From Acidobacteria bacterium UBA823 (GTDB taxonomy: Bacteria; Acidobacteriota; Vicinamibacteria; Vicinamibacterales; UBA823): 18,593 bases of DNA. The stretch's first letter is position 1, and every line of letters begins with the position of its first letter. Under the pieces are notes generated by a model. It saw only the letters and a program-made list of their open reading frames with translations, had not been told where the DNA came from and made no database searches. The DNA is taken from assembly GCA_002296225.1 (NCBI GenBank), contig DBHR01000095.1, positions 4,552 through 23,144 on the forward strand, written 5' to 3'. Of this stretch, positions 7,184-14,871 are shown one piece after another. The translations under genes and the position numbers were made by a program.

Positions 7184-9259
7184 TCACGACGTCGTTGCAG
7201 GCTCCTTTTCGGTCGTCGAGCCGAGCCCCTGAATCTGAACGACCGGCTCCGCCGGCGCTTCACCGAGCACGTGCTGCCGATACAACGCGGCCATCCGCTC
7301 GTTCTCAGCATCCTGCTTCCGTTGCCCAGCGCGCGCGCGAAGCTTCTCCTCACGAGCCGTCTTCGCGATTCCCTGTTTATCGAGGTCGTCCTGACGGCCC
7401 GCGGCAACCGCCTCAGCGTCAAGCTGCAAGCTGTGCTGCGCCGTGGGAAGTCCCACCTCTTTACCGCCCGCAAAGATTTCGTGGCGTCCATGCTCCTCGT
7501 ACCACTTCGTCAGCGTGGCGGTCATATGCATCTTTTCGATGATGTTCCGCCAGCCAACTCCCGTGTTGTAGGCACAAAAGGAGATTTCGCCCTCTTGGGT
7601 CGCGTATGGGATGATGCACCGCTCCGTGCGGCGGAAATCGTAGTTGAACAGATCCTGGAACCACATCCCCGCGATAAACAAGAAATTCCAGCGATCCCCT
7701 CGACGCTTCTCGATGTCGGCCAAGGTTCGATCTTTGGTCACACTGCCATAGTCACGGCCAGTAGCGTTGAAGGTTTTGTCGAACTTCCTCAGTAAGTCGG
7801 TCAGCTTGAAGTGGGTTGGCGATTTGAACGGGTCATAGTTACGCATCAGTGCCAGCGCCATTCCCAGTACCGACAATGCCTTACCGCGTGCTGCGTCATT
7901 GACCCGGGTGATGTCCTTCGAAAGGCGCTGCTTGAGGAATGCCGTTATCGGCACCGACTCCTTCGTCTCCTTGTCGACCATCACAGCCATCCCAATACCG
8001 CAATTGGGATGGCAGCCGCAATTGATCTGCCCCCAATCGTTAGTCGGCCCGTGAACAAGATCAGCCCAATCAGTGAACGTGCCCATATAGGAAATCGGAA
8101 ACCAGTCGCGCACCGGCTCGCCGATGTTTGTCTGGCTCTTCACGTCGTGCGCCAGGTGCGACAGGGTGTAGCGCTGCGCATGCCGCCGCTCGTCTGTGAT
8201 CTCCTCGTCTCGACCAGTGAACGACACCGGCTGGAACGACAGGAAGTTGATCTTCTTCGGATTGTCCAGCGCGAAGTTGACGACACGTCCGACCTGTTCA
8301 TTGTTGACGCCATTGAGAATCGTTATGACGGGCACGATTTCGACACCCGCGTTGTGCAGATTCTCAATCGCCTGTAGCTTCACGTCGAACAGGTTTCCGA
8401 CGGCACGGTGTGAGTTCGCCTCGTTACCGACCCCGTCAAACTGCAAATACGCAAAACGTAGGCCGGCTTCAGCAGCCGCCTCGGCAAATTCGACGTTCTT
8501 GGCAAACTCTATGCCGTTGGTTGCTGCCTGTACGCTGTTATAGCCGACCTTTCGCGCATAGCGAACCGCGTCGAGAAAGTGCGGCGACAGGGTTGGCTCG
8601 CCGCCAGAAAACTGCACCGACATCTGCCGCTTGGGCTTAATCGAAATCGCATTGTCAAGCAGGGTTTTGATCTCGTCCCAGCTGAGCTCGTGAACGAAGC
8701 CGACCTGGTTGGCGTCCATGAAGCACGGATCGCACATCATGTTGCAGCGATTCGTCAGGTCAATGGTTAACACCGAGCCACGGCCGTACTTGATCGTGCT
8801 GCTACCGTGTTTATGGAGCTTCTCGTCGTTGTGCGCGCGCATGTCGCTACCCGGGAACGATTCCTCGAGGTGACCGAAAAACGCCGGGTCGTTCGACATC
8901 ACGTCTTCGAAGTGGCCGTGCTCTGGGCAATCCTTCACCATTAGTATCTTGCCGTCTCGCTCAAGGATGGTGGCCTTGATCTCGCCGACTTTCTCGTTCA
9001 GTAGGATCCTGTAGTCCTGCTTACCGTCGACAATCGCCTGGCGGGTCTCGCGCACGCAGACCGGGCACAGCGAATCGGTCTCTCGAGGCCAGCCTAGGGG
9101 CGGCTTAACTTTCTCGTGTGACTTGAGTAAAGGCTTGTCGGACCACTTCGGCGTGAACGAGGGCTTTTGATTAATCTGATTTAGCCCGTCGAACACGACC
9201 CAAGCCGCTGACGCCGCGTAGGTCATCGCCTTCTCAACGTACTTGATCGGCTTATGCAT
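7184..9259 (-). CDS. Tes/Mss-like multi-cluster radical SAM protein
   Basis: This 691-residue protein belongs to the radical SAM group that includes archaeal tetraether lipid synthase Tes (MJ0619; COG1964), which joins the ends of two lipid tails by a C-C bond. Bacterial relatives are implicated in membrane-spanning lipids. Visible in order: a hydrophobic N-terminal stretch (11-26); LCPVC (64-68) and CPEHG (111-115), a likely rubredoxin-like or cluster site; radical SAM CNMMCDPC (172-179); SGGEPT (218-223); a CGCHPNC cluster motif (414-420); and C548 with C562 in the family's RCIIPYA...FCAYN block. After residue 600 a charged tail of about 90 residues, probably helical, extends beyond Tes-like proteins of usual length. 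It has its own candidate promoter (9332-9360) and terminator. Family assignment is firm; substrate is inference. No lipid gene lies beside it. Confidence 0.85.
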   Translation of the reverse strand: MHKPIKYVEKAMTYAASAAWVVFDGLNQINQKPSFTPKWSDKPLLKSHEKVKPPLGWPRETDSLCPVCVRETRQAIVDGKQDYRILLNEKVGEIKATILERDGKILMVKDCPEHGHFEDVMSNDPAFFGHLEESFPGSDMRAHNDEKLHKHGSSTIKYGRGSVLTIDLTNRCNMMCDPCFMDANQVGFVHELSWDEIKTLLDNAISIKPKRQMSVQFSGGEPTLSPHFLDAVRYARKVGYNSVQAATNGIEFAKNVEFAEAAAEAGLRFAYLQFDGVGNEANSHRAVGNLFDVKLQAIENLHNAGVEIVPVITILNGVNNEQVGRVVNFALDNPKKINFLSFQPVSFTGRDEEITDERRHAQRYTLSHLAHDVKSQTNIGEPVRDWFPISYMGTFTDWADLVHGPTNDWGQINCGCHPNCGIGMAVMVDKETKESVPITAFLKQRLSKDITRVNDAARGKALSVLGMALALMRNYDPFKSPTHFKLTDLLRKFDKTFNATGRDYGSVTKDRTLADIEKRRGDRWNFLFIAGMWFQDLFNYDFRRTERCIIPYATQEGEISFCAYNTGVGWRNIIEKMHMTATLTKWYEEHGRHEIFAGGKEVGLPTAQHSLQLDAEAVAAGRQDDLDKQGIAKTAREEKLRARAGQRKQDAENERMAALYRQHVLGEAPAEPVVQIQGLGSTTEKEPATTS

Positions 9260-9331
9260 GCCTCACCCCTCAAGAGCTATCAAACTGGCGCCGGCGCACC
9301 CTACGCATAACTCACAAAGTCCTTGAATGGC

Positions 9332-9360
9332 ATTAGAATACAACGATTTTCCTGGGCCAA
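9332..9360 (-). promoter_or_regulatory. candidate sigma-70 promoter for the Tes-like gene
   Basis: On the minus strand TTGGCC (plus 9355-9360; four of six to TTGACA) and TCTAAT (plus 9332-9337; five of six to TATAAT) are separated by exactly 17 bp. This would give a leader of roughly 65 nt before the ATG at 9259, with a GAGGGGTGAGG ribosome site just upstream of it. The rest of the 269-bp divergent gap toward the amine oxidase (9361-9528) is AT-richer than its surroundings but shows no equally good plus-strand promoter. Confidence 0.4.
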
Positions 9361-9528
9361 ACCTCCCAATCTTGGTCTAACGGGCATTTTAGCGGGTTGA
9401 TTGGGCAAATTTAGGCCCGGTTGGCTGGCCACCCACCGTTCAGTTTCGGATTTTGCAAACTGATTGAGGCACAATAAACTCGCGCATCGTCAGAAAGACG
9501 TTCCGGAGCCACGTCCTACCTAGACGAC

Positions 9529-10683
9529 ATGACGACATCCTCAAATTCGCCGGACGTGGCCGTGATCGGCGCGGGCGTCTTTGGCGCATGGATCGCGTAT
9601 CTCCTTCGCCAGTCCGGCCAGTCGGTCGCGCTTTTTGACGCCCACGGCGCGGGCCACACGCGCGCTAGCTCGGGTGGCGAATCGCGCCTAATCCGGATGG
9701 GTTACGGTGACGCTGAGTTATACACACGGTGGGCGGCACAGTCGCTAACCAGCTGGACAGCGTTATTCACAGCTAAGCAACAACCGCTGCTCCACGGCAC
9801 CGGAGTTTTATGGCTTGCCAGACCGGATGACGCTCAGATGCGAGCGACCCTCGTAACACTACAGCGACTGAAAATTCAATTCGAACGACTCGACGGCGAC
9901 GAGCTTGTGCGTCGCTACCCGCAAATGAGATTGGACGACATGGCCTGGGGCGTCCTTGAGCCAGAATCTGGCGTACTGATGGCAAGGCGCGCAGTTCAGA
10001 CCGTCGTCGACGCGGCGATCGCGCTCGGCGTTGAGTATCGAATCGCCGACGTGATGCCACCAACTGACGCCCACTGGCCCTCGCTGGCAACGACGGATGG
10101 CGAACGCGTCAGCGCTGACACCTACGTTTTTGCGTGCGGGGGTTGGCTTCCCAAAGTCTTCCCGAGACTGCTCGGAGAACGTATCATCCTGACGCGTCAA
10201 GAGGTGTTCTATTTCGGGTGTCCGGCTGGAAACCGTAATTTCGCGCCGCCGCAGCTGCCCGCCTGGATCGACTTCGGCAAGGAAGTCTACGGTATGCCAG
10301 ACCTCGCCGGGCGTGGTCTCAAAGTGGGCATTGATCGCCATGGTCCATCCTTCGACCCTGACACCGATGACCGCCACGTCTCACCAGAACAACTGAGAAT
10401 GGCCCGCGACTTCCTGCAGCTTCGCTTTCCCTCGCTCGGCGATGCGCCCCTACTGGAAACGCGCGTGTGCCAGTACGAAAACACCTCGAACGGGGATTTT
10501 CTGATCGACCGGCATCCCAATTATGCCAACGTGTGGTTAGTCGGCGGTGGCTCGGGCCACGGTTTCAAGCATGGGCCGGCTGTCGGCGAATACGTGGCCA
10601 AAAGGATTGTGGACGGTGGCCCCGTCAGTTCACGGTTCGCGCTCGCCTCAAAGGCAACCGTGCAGCAACGCACAGTGTTTTGA
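9529..10683 (+). CDS. FAD-dependent amine oxidase, monomeric sarcosine oxidase type
   Basis: This 384-residue flavoprotein of the DAO superfamily is closest by motif to monomeric sarcosine oxidase and N-methyltryptophan oxidase, which oxidise secondary amines with oxygen and release peroxide. It has the dinucleotide fold GAGVFGAWIA (14-23). ESRLIRMGYG (51-60) corresponds to the flavin-contact region of MSOX. GLKVG with Lys265 matches the oxygen-activating lysine. VCQYENT with Cys314 matches the covalent-FAD cysteine, and GSGHGFKHGP (341-350) carries the conserved substrate-binding Lys347. With all these residues present it is probably active with covalent FAD; the substrate cannot be read from sequence. 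No signal peptide. It is divergent from the radical SAM gene and 61 bp ahead of the DUF547 gene. The best Shine-Dalgarno-like GGAG is about 20 nt upstream. Confidence 0.88.
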   Translation: MTTSSNSPDVAVIGAGVFGAWIAYLLRQSGQSVALFDAHGAGHTRASSGGESRLIRMGYGDAELYTRWAAQSLTSWTALFTAKQQPLLHGTGVLWLARPDDAQMRATLVTLQRLKIQFERLDGDELVRRYPQMRLDDMAWGVLEPESGVLMARRAVQTVVDAAIALGVEYRIADVMPPTDAHWPSLATTDGERVSADTYVFACGGWLPKVFPRLLGERIILTRQEVFYFGCPAGNRNFAPPQLPAWIDFGKEVYGMPDLAGRGLKVGIDRHGPSFDPDTDDRHVSPEQLRMARDFLQLRFPSLGDAPLLETRVCQYENTSNGDFLIDRHPNYANVWLVGGGSGHGFKHGPAVGEYVAKRIVDGGPVSSRFALASKATVQQRTVF

Positions 10684-10744
10684 ATCGTGGAATATTCAGG
10701 CCCGATTCGACGTTATCTACGGGAAGTCGAGGGAGCACCATAAC

Positions 10745-11575
10745 ATGCCTAGGCGACAGGTAATTACGGTCATCGCGATTGTAATTGGAGCAGCGCTTAG
10801 CGCAACGCCGGTGAACCCCGCCCAGACGTTCGACCACAACTACCTGGCCTACGCCCGTGTCCTGTCCGACTTCCTCGTCGGACATCGAGTCGACTACAAG
10901 CGTCTTGCCAAGAACAGGGGTGGGCTTGACGATGCTAGTGAAGAATTATCAGCGGTCTCCGCAGTGGCGCTCAACGGCTGGACCCGTGAGCAGCGTCTCG
11001 CTTACTGGATAAACGCGTACAATCTACTCACACTGCGGGTTATCGTCGACCACTATCCCATTCAGGGGAGTTGGTTTAGTGTCTATCCTCGAAACAGTAT
11101 TCGGCAAATCGATGGCGTCTGGGACGAGATTACGTGGCAAGTGGGCGGGCGCACGCTCACGTTGGATGAAATCGAGCACCGAATCCTTCGCCCGCGCTTC
11201 AACGAACCGCTCATACACTTCGCAATCAATTGCGCTGCGGTGAGCTGCCCACCGCTTCGAGACGAACCGTATCGTGCTGACACACTTGTAGCCCAGCTTG
11301 CCGACTCGACCCGGAAAGCCCTCGCCCGAGAAAATTGGCTGCAACTCGATGGCAACACGCTGTACTTGACAGCCATCCTGGACTGGTTCAGCGAAGATTT
11401 TGTGTCAAGCTTTGCAGACGAGATCGACACCGAACGACCCGAAGGCACCCGGGCGCTTCTCGGGCTGGTTGCGGCCTATGGACCCCCAGAAGCCGCTTCG
11501 CTGACTCGGGTTAGAACGCTGAAGATTAGGTTCTTGAAGTACGACTGGAGCTTGAACGACGTATGCGGTAACTAA
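10745..11575 (+). CDS. exported DUF547 protein
   Basis: This 276-residue protein is of the widespread DUF547 family, whose biochemical role is unknown to me. A short basic N-terminus, a hydrophobic core (7-20) and a polar segment ending near PAQ (25-27) look like a cleavable signal peptide, so it should act outside the cytoplasm. Family hallmarks are LAYWINAYNLLTLR (85-98), DEIEHRILRPRF (141-152), IHFAINCAAVSCPPLR (157-172) and LKYDWSLN (264-271). His158, Cys163 and Cys168 are the obvious candidate functional residues. I placed the start at the ATG at 10745, preceded by GAGGGAG about 10 nt upstream. The frame runs open further upstream into the oxidase gene, but that extension has no family support. 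It probably shares a transcript with the amine oxidase. Confidence 0.85.
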   Translation: MPRRQVITVIAIVIGAALSATPVNPAQTFDHNYLAYARVLSDFLVGHRVDYKRLAKNRGGLDDASEELSAVSAVALNGWTREQRLAYWINAYNLLTLRVIVDHYPIQGSWFSVYPRNSIRQIDGVWDEITWQVGGRTLTLDEIEHRILRPRFNEPLIHFAINCAAVSCPPLRDEPYRADTLVAQLADSTRKALARENWLQLDGNTLYLTAILDWFSEDFVSSFADEIDTERPEGTRALLGLVAAYGPPEAASLTRVRTLKIRFLKYDWSLNDVCGN

Positions 11576-11588
11576 ATACTGCGGGGCT

Positions 11589-12221
11589 CTAGCCCGAAAC
11601 CCGTGTGCGCCACCTCGACCTAGCGCGCTGCCACACTCGAATGCCCAACAGCAACGCCAAGCAGCCTATGTAGATGCCCGGCCGCTGCAAGTCGGCCTTT
11701 TCCTGCCAAAGGAAGTGCGCCGCGCCGGCGATCGCGCTCACGTATACCAGCCGATGTAACTGCTGCCACCGGCGACTGCCGAGACGCCGCAGCATGGCAT
11801 GTGTCGATGTGAGGGCTAGCGGGATTAGCATGGCGAATCCGATGAACCCAGCCGTGATATAGCGACGATTGACCACATCGTCAATGATCGCCTCAAAATC
11901 GAAGAACCAGTCGAGAACCAAGTAGGTCGAGAAGTGCAGGCACGCGTAGAAGAACGCGAACAAGCCGACCATGCGCCGAACCGACATGAGCCGACTCCAG
12001 GCCGTCAGGGCGCATAACGGTGTGATAGCTAGCGTGCCAAGTAGAAATCGGAAGGTCCAAATACCGGTCTCGTGTGTAATCTCCTCGATAGGGTTGGCGC
12101 CAAGATCCCCAGTAATTCCTCGGCCGATTAACCAGAGGACTGGCAGCACGCAGCCGACGAATACCGGCCACTTAAGGGACCCCCTTCGCACAACACGACC
12201 CCGCGACTCCAAGCCGGACAA
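11589..12221 (-). CDS. msrQ: MsrQ, heme membrane subunit of methionine sulfoxide reductase
   Basis: MsrQ is an inner-membrane b-type cytochrome of the ferric-reductase-like family that passes electrons from the quinone pool or a flavin reductase to periplasmic MsrP. The 210-residue protein has several hydrophobic segments (about 18-34, 54-74, 86-105, 121-139, 157-171, 180-197). His96, His156 and His169 have exactly the spacing of the E. coli MsrQ heme histidines. The start read here is a TTG 2 bp after the msrP stop codon. It lacks a strong ribosome site, so translation is probably coupled to msrP; a GTG eleven codons in is an alternative. It converges on the DUF547 gene with only 13 bp between the stops. 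Confidence 0.93.
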   Translation of the reverse strand: MSGLESRGRVVRRGSLKWPVFVGCVLPVLWLIGRGITGDLGANPIEEITHETGIWTFRFLLGTLAITPLCALTAWSRLMSVRRMVGLFAFFYACLHFSTYLVLDWFFDFEAIIDDVVNRRYITAGFIGFAMLIPLALTSTHAMLRRLGSRRWQQLHRLVYVSAIAGAAHFLWQEKADLQRPGIYIGCLALLLGIRVWQRARSRWRTRVSG

Positions 12222-12223
12222 TC

Positions 12224-13183
12224 TCAGTAGAACCGGCGCAGGTCCATCCCGTTGTAGAGCGACGCTACCTGATCATCGTAGCCGTTGAACATTAAAGTTG
12301 CTTGACGAAAGAACCGACCGATGCGCCGCTCGGACCGCTGGCTCCATCGCGGATGATCGACCGTCGGATTAACGTTAGCGTAGAAACCGTACTCGTTCGG
12401 GGTAGCCTTGTTCCACGCCGTGCGGGGCTGCTCGCTTGTGAAGCGCATCCGGACAATCGACTTAACACTCTTGAAGCCATACTTCCATGGCACCACCAGA
12501 CGTACCGGTGCGCCGTTCTGGTTTAGCAACGTCTTACCGTAAAGCCCCACGGCCAAGATGGTGAGTGGGTGCATCGCCTCGTCCATGCGGAGCCCTTCAA
12601 CATACGGCCAATCGAGCACCGGCCGACGCACGCCTGGCATCTCTGATGGACGAAGCACCGTAGTGAACTCGACGTACTTCGCGCCGGACGTTGGCCCGAA
12701 CCGTTTGATGAGCGTGGAGAGCGGAAAGCCGACCCACGGCACGACCATCGACCACGCCTCGACACATCGCAGCCGATACACGCGCTCTTCAAAGGCGATC
12801 CCCTTGAGCAGATCCTCGATATGGTAATCGGCGGGCTTCGCTACATGGCCGTCGACCTGAATGGTCCAAGGCGACGTGGTCAGCGTGTGCGCGTTACGCG
12901 ATGGGTCGCGCTTGTCAAGACCGAACTCGTAGTAGTTGTTATAGCTGGTGATGTCCTCAAACGAGTTTTGCGGCTCGTCCGTCCTGAAGGGCCCCGGCTT
13001 GACGTTCTGTATCTCTTGTTGACCTACGTCCCCCGCCTCTGCGACAGTCCCTGGCACGAGGCCGGCGGCGACTACGCCAAGCGCCGTGCCGGTAACACCC
13101 CGAACAAACTGTCGCCGATTCAGGTAGGCGTGCTCGTCAGTAATTTCTGACGATGCGATGTCTGGTGGATTCTGTATCAGCAT
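12224..13183 (-). CDS. msrP: MsrP, molybdopterin methionine sulfoxide reductase
   Basis: MsrP is the periplasmic molybdoenzyme that reduces methionine sulfoxide in oxidised envelope proteins, using electrons from MsrQ. The 319-residue protein begins with a Tat signal: NRRQFVRG (22-29) and a hydrophobic stretch to about Ala50, so it is exported folded with its cofactor. YNNYYEFG (81-88) is a conserved family block, and Cys140 in RLRCVEAWSMVVPW is the expected molybdenum ligand. The C-terminal region with PWKYGFKSVKSI (232-243) also fits. Start: ATG with GGAG 7 nt upstream. A candidate promoter lies upstream, and msrQ follows after 2 bp. The cofactor pathway is started by MoaA, encoded in the same window. 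Confidence 0.95.
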   Translation of the reverse strand: MLIQNPPDIASSEITDEHAYLNRRQFVRGVTGTALGVVAAGLVPGTVAEAGDVGQQEIQNVKPGPFRTDEPQNSFEDITSYNNYYEFGLDKRDPSRNAHTLTTSPWTIQVDGHVAKPADYHIEDLLKGIAFEERVYRLRCVEAWSMVVPWVGFPLSTLIKRFGPTSGAKYVEFTTVLRPSEMPGVRRPVLDWPYVEGLRMDEAMHPLTILAVGLYGKTLLNQNGAPVRLVVPWKYGFKSVKSIVRMRFTSEQPRTAWNKATPNEYGFYANVNPTVDHPRWSQRSERRIGRFFRQATLMFNGYDDQVASLYNGMDLRRFY

Positions 13184-13236
13184 CGATGCGCTCCGCTTCT
13201 TTTCCGTAGTCAGTCGGCGCTAGCCCCACGTCGCTC

Positions 13237-13266
13237 ATAGTCCACTGGACCCCTGCGTCCTGTCAA
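13237..13266 (-). promoter_or_regulatory. candidate msrPQ promoter with palindromic operator
   Basis: On the minus strand a perfect -35 hexamer TTGACA (plus 13261-13266) is followed after 18 bp by GACTAT (plus 13237-13242, three of six to TATAAT). An 11-nt perfect palindrome GTCCACTGGAC (13240-13250) overlaps the -10 box and spacer, where a bound repressor would block polymerase. It lies about 55 bp before the msrP ATG in the 122-bp gap to the flavoprotein gene. The weak -10 box leaves the call uncertain. Confidence 0.4.
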
Positions 13267-13305
13267 AGAAAACATGCCCATCATCGTTCCAGTTCGCGTT
13301 CAGCG

Positions 13306-14871
13306 TCACCACGACCGGGTCCACTTGAAGTAGCGTTCGAACCAGACCCGCACAGCCGGCGTGAGCAGCGCACGCCGGTAGGCGTCAGCCGCCTTCCTGA
13401 GCGCTTCAGCTTGTGTGGGGTACGGATGAATGGTCGCGGACAGGTCGTCGAGGGTCCCGCTATGCGTGATGATGTAGGAGGCTTCGCCGATTATCTCACT
13501 GGCGTGACTGGCCACAATGGTGCATCCGAGCAGCTTACCGCGGTCATGGTGGACCCGGATAAACCCATCGGTTTCCTCATCGAGTACGGCCCGATCGACG
13601 TCGGTTAGCGGAATCGTCAGCGTTTCAATCTGCCGTCCTTGCTCTCGCGTTTCCTGCTCGCACAAACCCACGTGGGCGATTTCGGGGTCGGTATAGGTGC
13701 ACCAGGGAATCACCAGCGCACTAACTTTCCTGCGACCAAAGAACAGTGCATTTTGAATGACAATTCGCGCCATCGCGTCAGCTGCATGGGTAAACTTGAA
13801 TGGCGAGCAGACGTCACCTGCGGCATAAATACGCCTGTTCGACGTTCGCAGCCGGTCATCTACGACGATTCCCTCCTCGCCGTAGCCCACGCCGGCGGCC
13901 TCAAGATTAAGCGTCTCAACGTTTGGTGCGCGGCCAGCCGCCACAAACAGATGATCGCCGACAACTCGACCTAACGTGCTGTCCCGCTCAAACTCCAACT
14001 CAATACCGTTAGCCGTCTTTCCCACCCGTTGGACCCGCACCCCCAACTCTATCCTCACTCCATCGCGCCCGAGTTGACGCGCCACGACCTCCGCCGCATC
14101 CCGGCCCTCTCGAGGCAGAAGTTGGGGCGACATGTCGAACAGAATCACTTCGCTACCAAGGCGCGCGAACGCCTGCGCCATCTCGCAGCCGATTGCCCCA
14201 CCGCCGACAACCAATAGTTGACTCGGTCGCTCAGTGATCCAAAAGAGCGTCTCGTTGGTTAGATAGGGCGTGTCAGCGAGTCCGGGAATCGGCGGAGCGG
14301 CCGGGCGCGTGCCCGTCGTAATGACGGCGCGCCTGAACTGCAGCCTCTGGCCCTTCACAGCAACCTCGCCCAAACCAGTGAACTGGGCATCGCCGAAGAA
14401 GACATCGATTCCCAAATCCGCGCACCGCCGAGCCGAGTCGTTCGAGCTAATGTCAGCTCGGCGGCGGCGCATCCGCCGCATGACCCTTTCAAAATCAATC
14501 TCCGCCACCTCGATAGGCACACCGAGTGCATCGCCCTTGCCCGCCTCGCCTACGAGGCGGGCTGCACGCAACAAACCTTTCGACGGCACGCACCCGACGT
14601 TCAAACAGTCGCCACCCATAAGGGCTCGCTCAATGATCGCAACCCGTGCCCCCAGCTCTACCGCACCCACAGCGCTCACGAGGCCGGCCGGGCCGGCGCC
14701 AACGACGATCAGGTCATAAACGCCCTTGCCGTCAGGATTTCGCCATCCGGCAGGGTGCACGTGGCGCAGCAGTTCAAGGTTGGCGTCGTCAAGAGGTTTG
14801 ACGAGGGTTTCAGTGTCCATATCGGGTGACCCGATGGGTAACGCCGGGCTCAGTCGTACGAGGGGGCTCAC
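13306..14871 (-). CDS. MerA-like pyridine nucleotide-disulfide oxidoreductase
   Basis: This cytoplasmic FAD/NAD(P)H flavoenzyme is of the lipoamide dehydrogenase, mercuric reductase and glutathione reductase class. Of 521 residues: FAD-binding GAGPAG (58-63), redox-active disulfide CLNVGC (89-94) within CxNxGCxPSK, NAD(P)-binding GGGAIG (223-228), AAGDV second FAD motif (351-354), and the dimer-interface segment HPYPTQAE (482-489). It lacks the N-terminal metal-binding domain and C-terminal Cys pair of true mercuric reductases, so mercury reduction is unlikely; the natural disulfide substrate is unknown. The GTG at 14871 overlaps the glycosyltransferase stop by 4 bp (GTGA), suggesting coupling. 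An ATG at 14820 is the alternative start and directly abuts a 15-nt palindrome. FAD-binding sequence begins near residue 53, so either start leaves the domains intact. Confidence 0.9.
   Translation of the reverse strand: MSPLVRLSPALPIGSPDMDTETLVKPLDDANLELLRHVHPAGWRNPDGKGVYDLIVVGAGPAGLVSAVGAVELGARVAIIERALMGGDCLNVGCVPSKGLLRAARLVGEAGKGDALGVPIEVAEIDFERVMRRMRRRRADISSNDSARRCADLGIDVFFGDAQFTGLGEVAVKGQRLQFRRAVITTGTRPAAPPIPGLADTPYLTNETLFWITERPSQLLVVGGGAIGCEMAQAFARLGSEVILFDMSPQLLPREGRDAAEVVARQLGRDGVRIELGVRVQRVGKTANGIELEFERDSTLGRVVGDHLFVAAGRAPNVETLNLEAAGVGYGEEGIVVDDRLRTSNRRIYAAGDVCSPFKFTHAADAMARIVIQNALFFGRRKVSALVIPWCTYTDPEIAHVGLCEQETREQGRQIETLTIPLTDVDRAVLDEETDGFIRVHHDRGKLLGCTIVASHASEIIGEASYIITHSGTLDDLSATIHPYPTQAEALRKAADAYRRALLTPAVRVWFERYFKWTRSW
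14821..14835. repeat. 15-nt perfect palindrome at the flavoprotein start
   Basis: ATCGGGTGACCCGAT reads the same on both strands apart from its central base. It touches the ATG at 14818-14820, one of two possible starts of the MerA-like gene. As RNA it could form a 6-bp hairpin with a 3-nt loop over the place where a ribosome site would be. As DNA it could be a binding site for a dimeric regulator. If the GTG at 14871 is used it is simply coding. Confidence 0.4.

Noticed and set aside
7811..8377. 188-codon plus-strand frame inside the Tes-like gene
   Set aside because: It is antisense to conserved radical SAM sequence; no known family features.
10547..10744. DUF547 frame extended 66 codons upstream
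   Set aside because: It overlaps the amine oxidase in another frame and would bury the signal peptide; the ATG at 10745 has a ribosome site.
11582..11596. GGGCT/AGCCC inverted repeat between the convergent DUF547 and msrQ genes as a bidirectional terminator
   Set aside because: The stem is 5 bp with only a 2-nt loop, overlaps the msrQ stop codon and has no T-run on either strand.
13306..14871. Mercuric reductase (merA)
   Set aside because: The CxNxGC disulfide is shared by the whole family; the HMA domain and C-terminal Cys pair of MerA are missing, and there is no mer operon.
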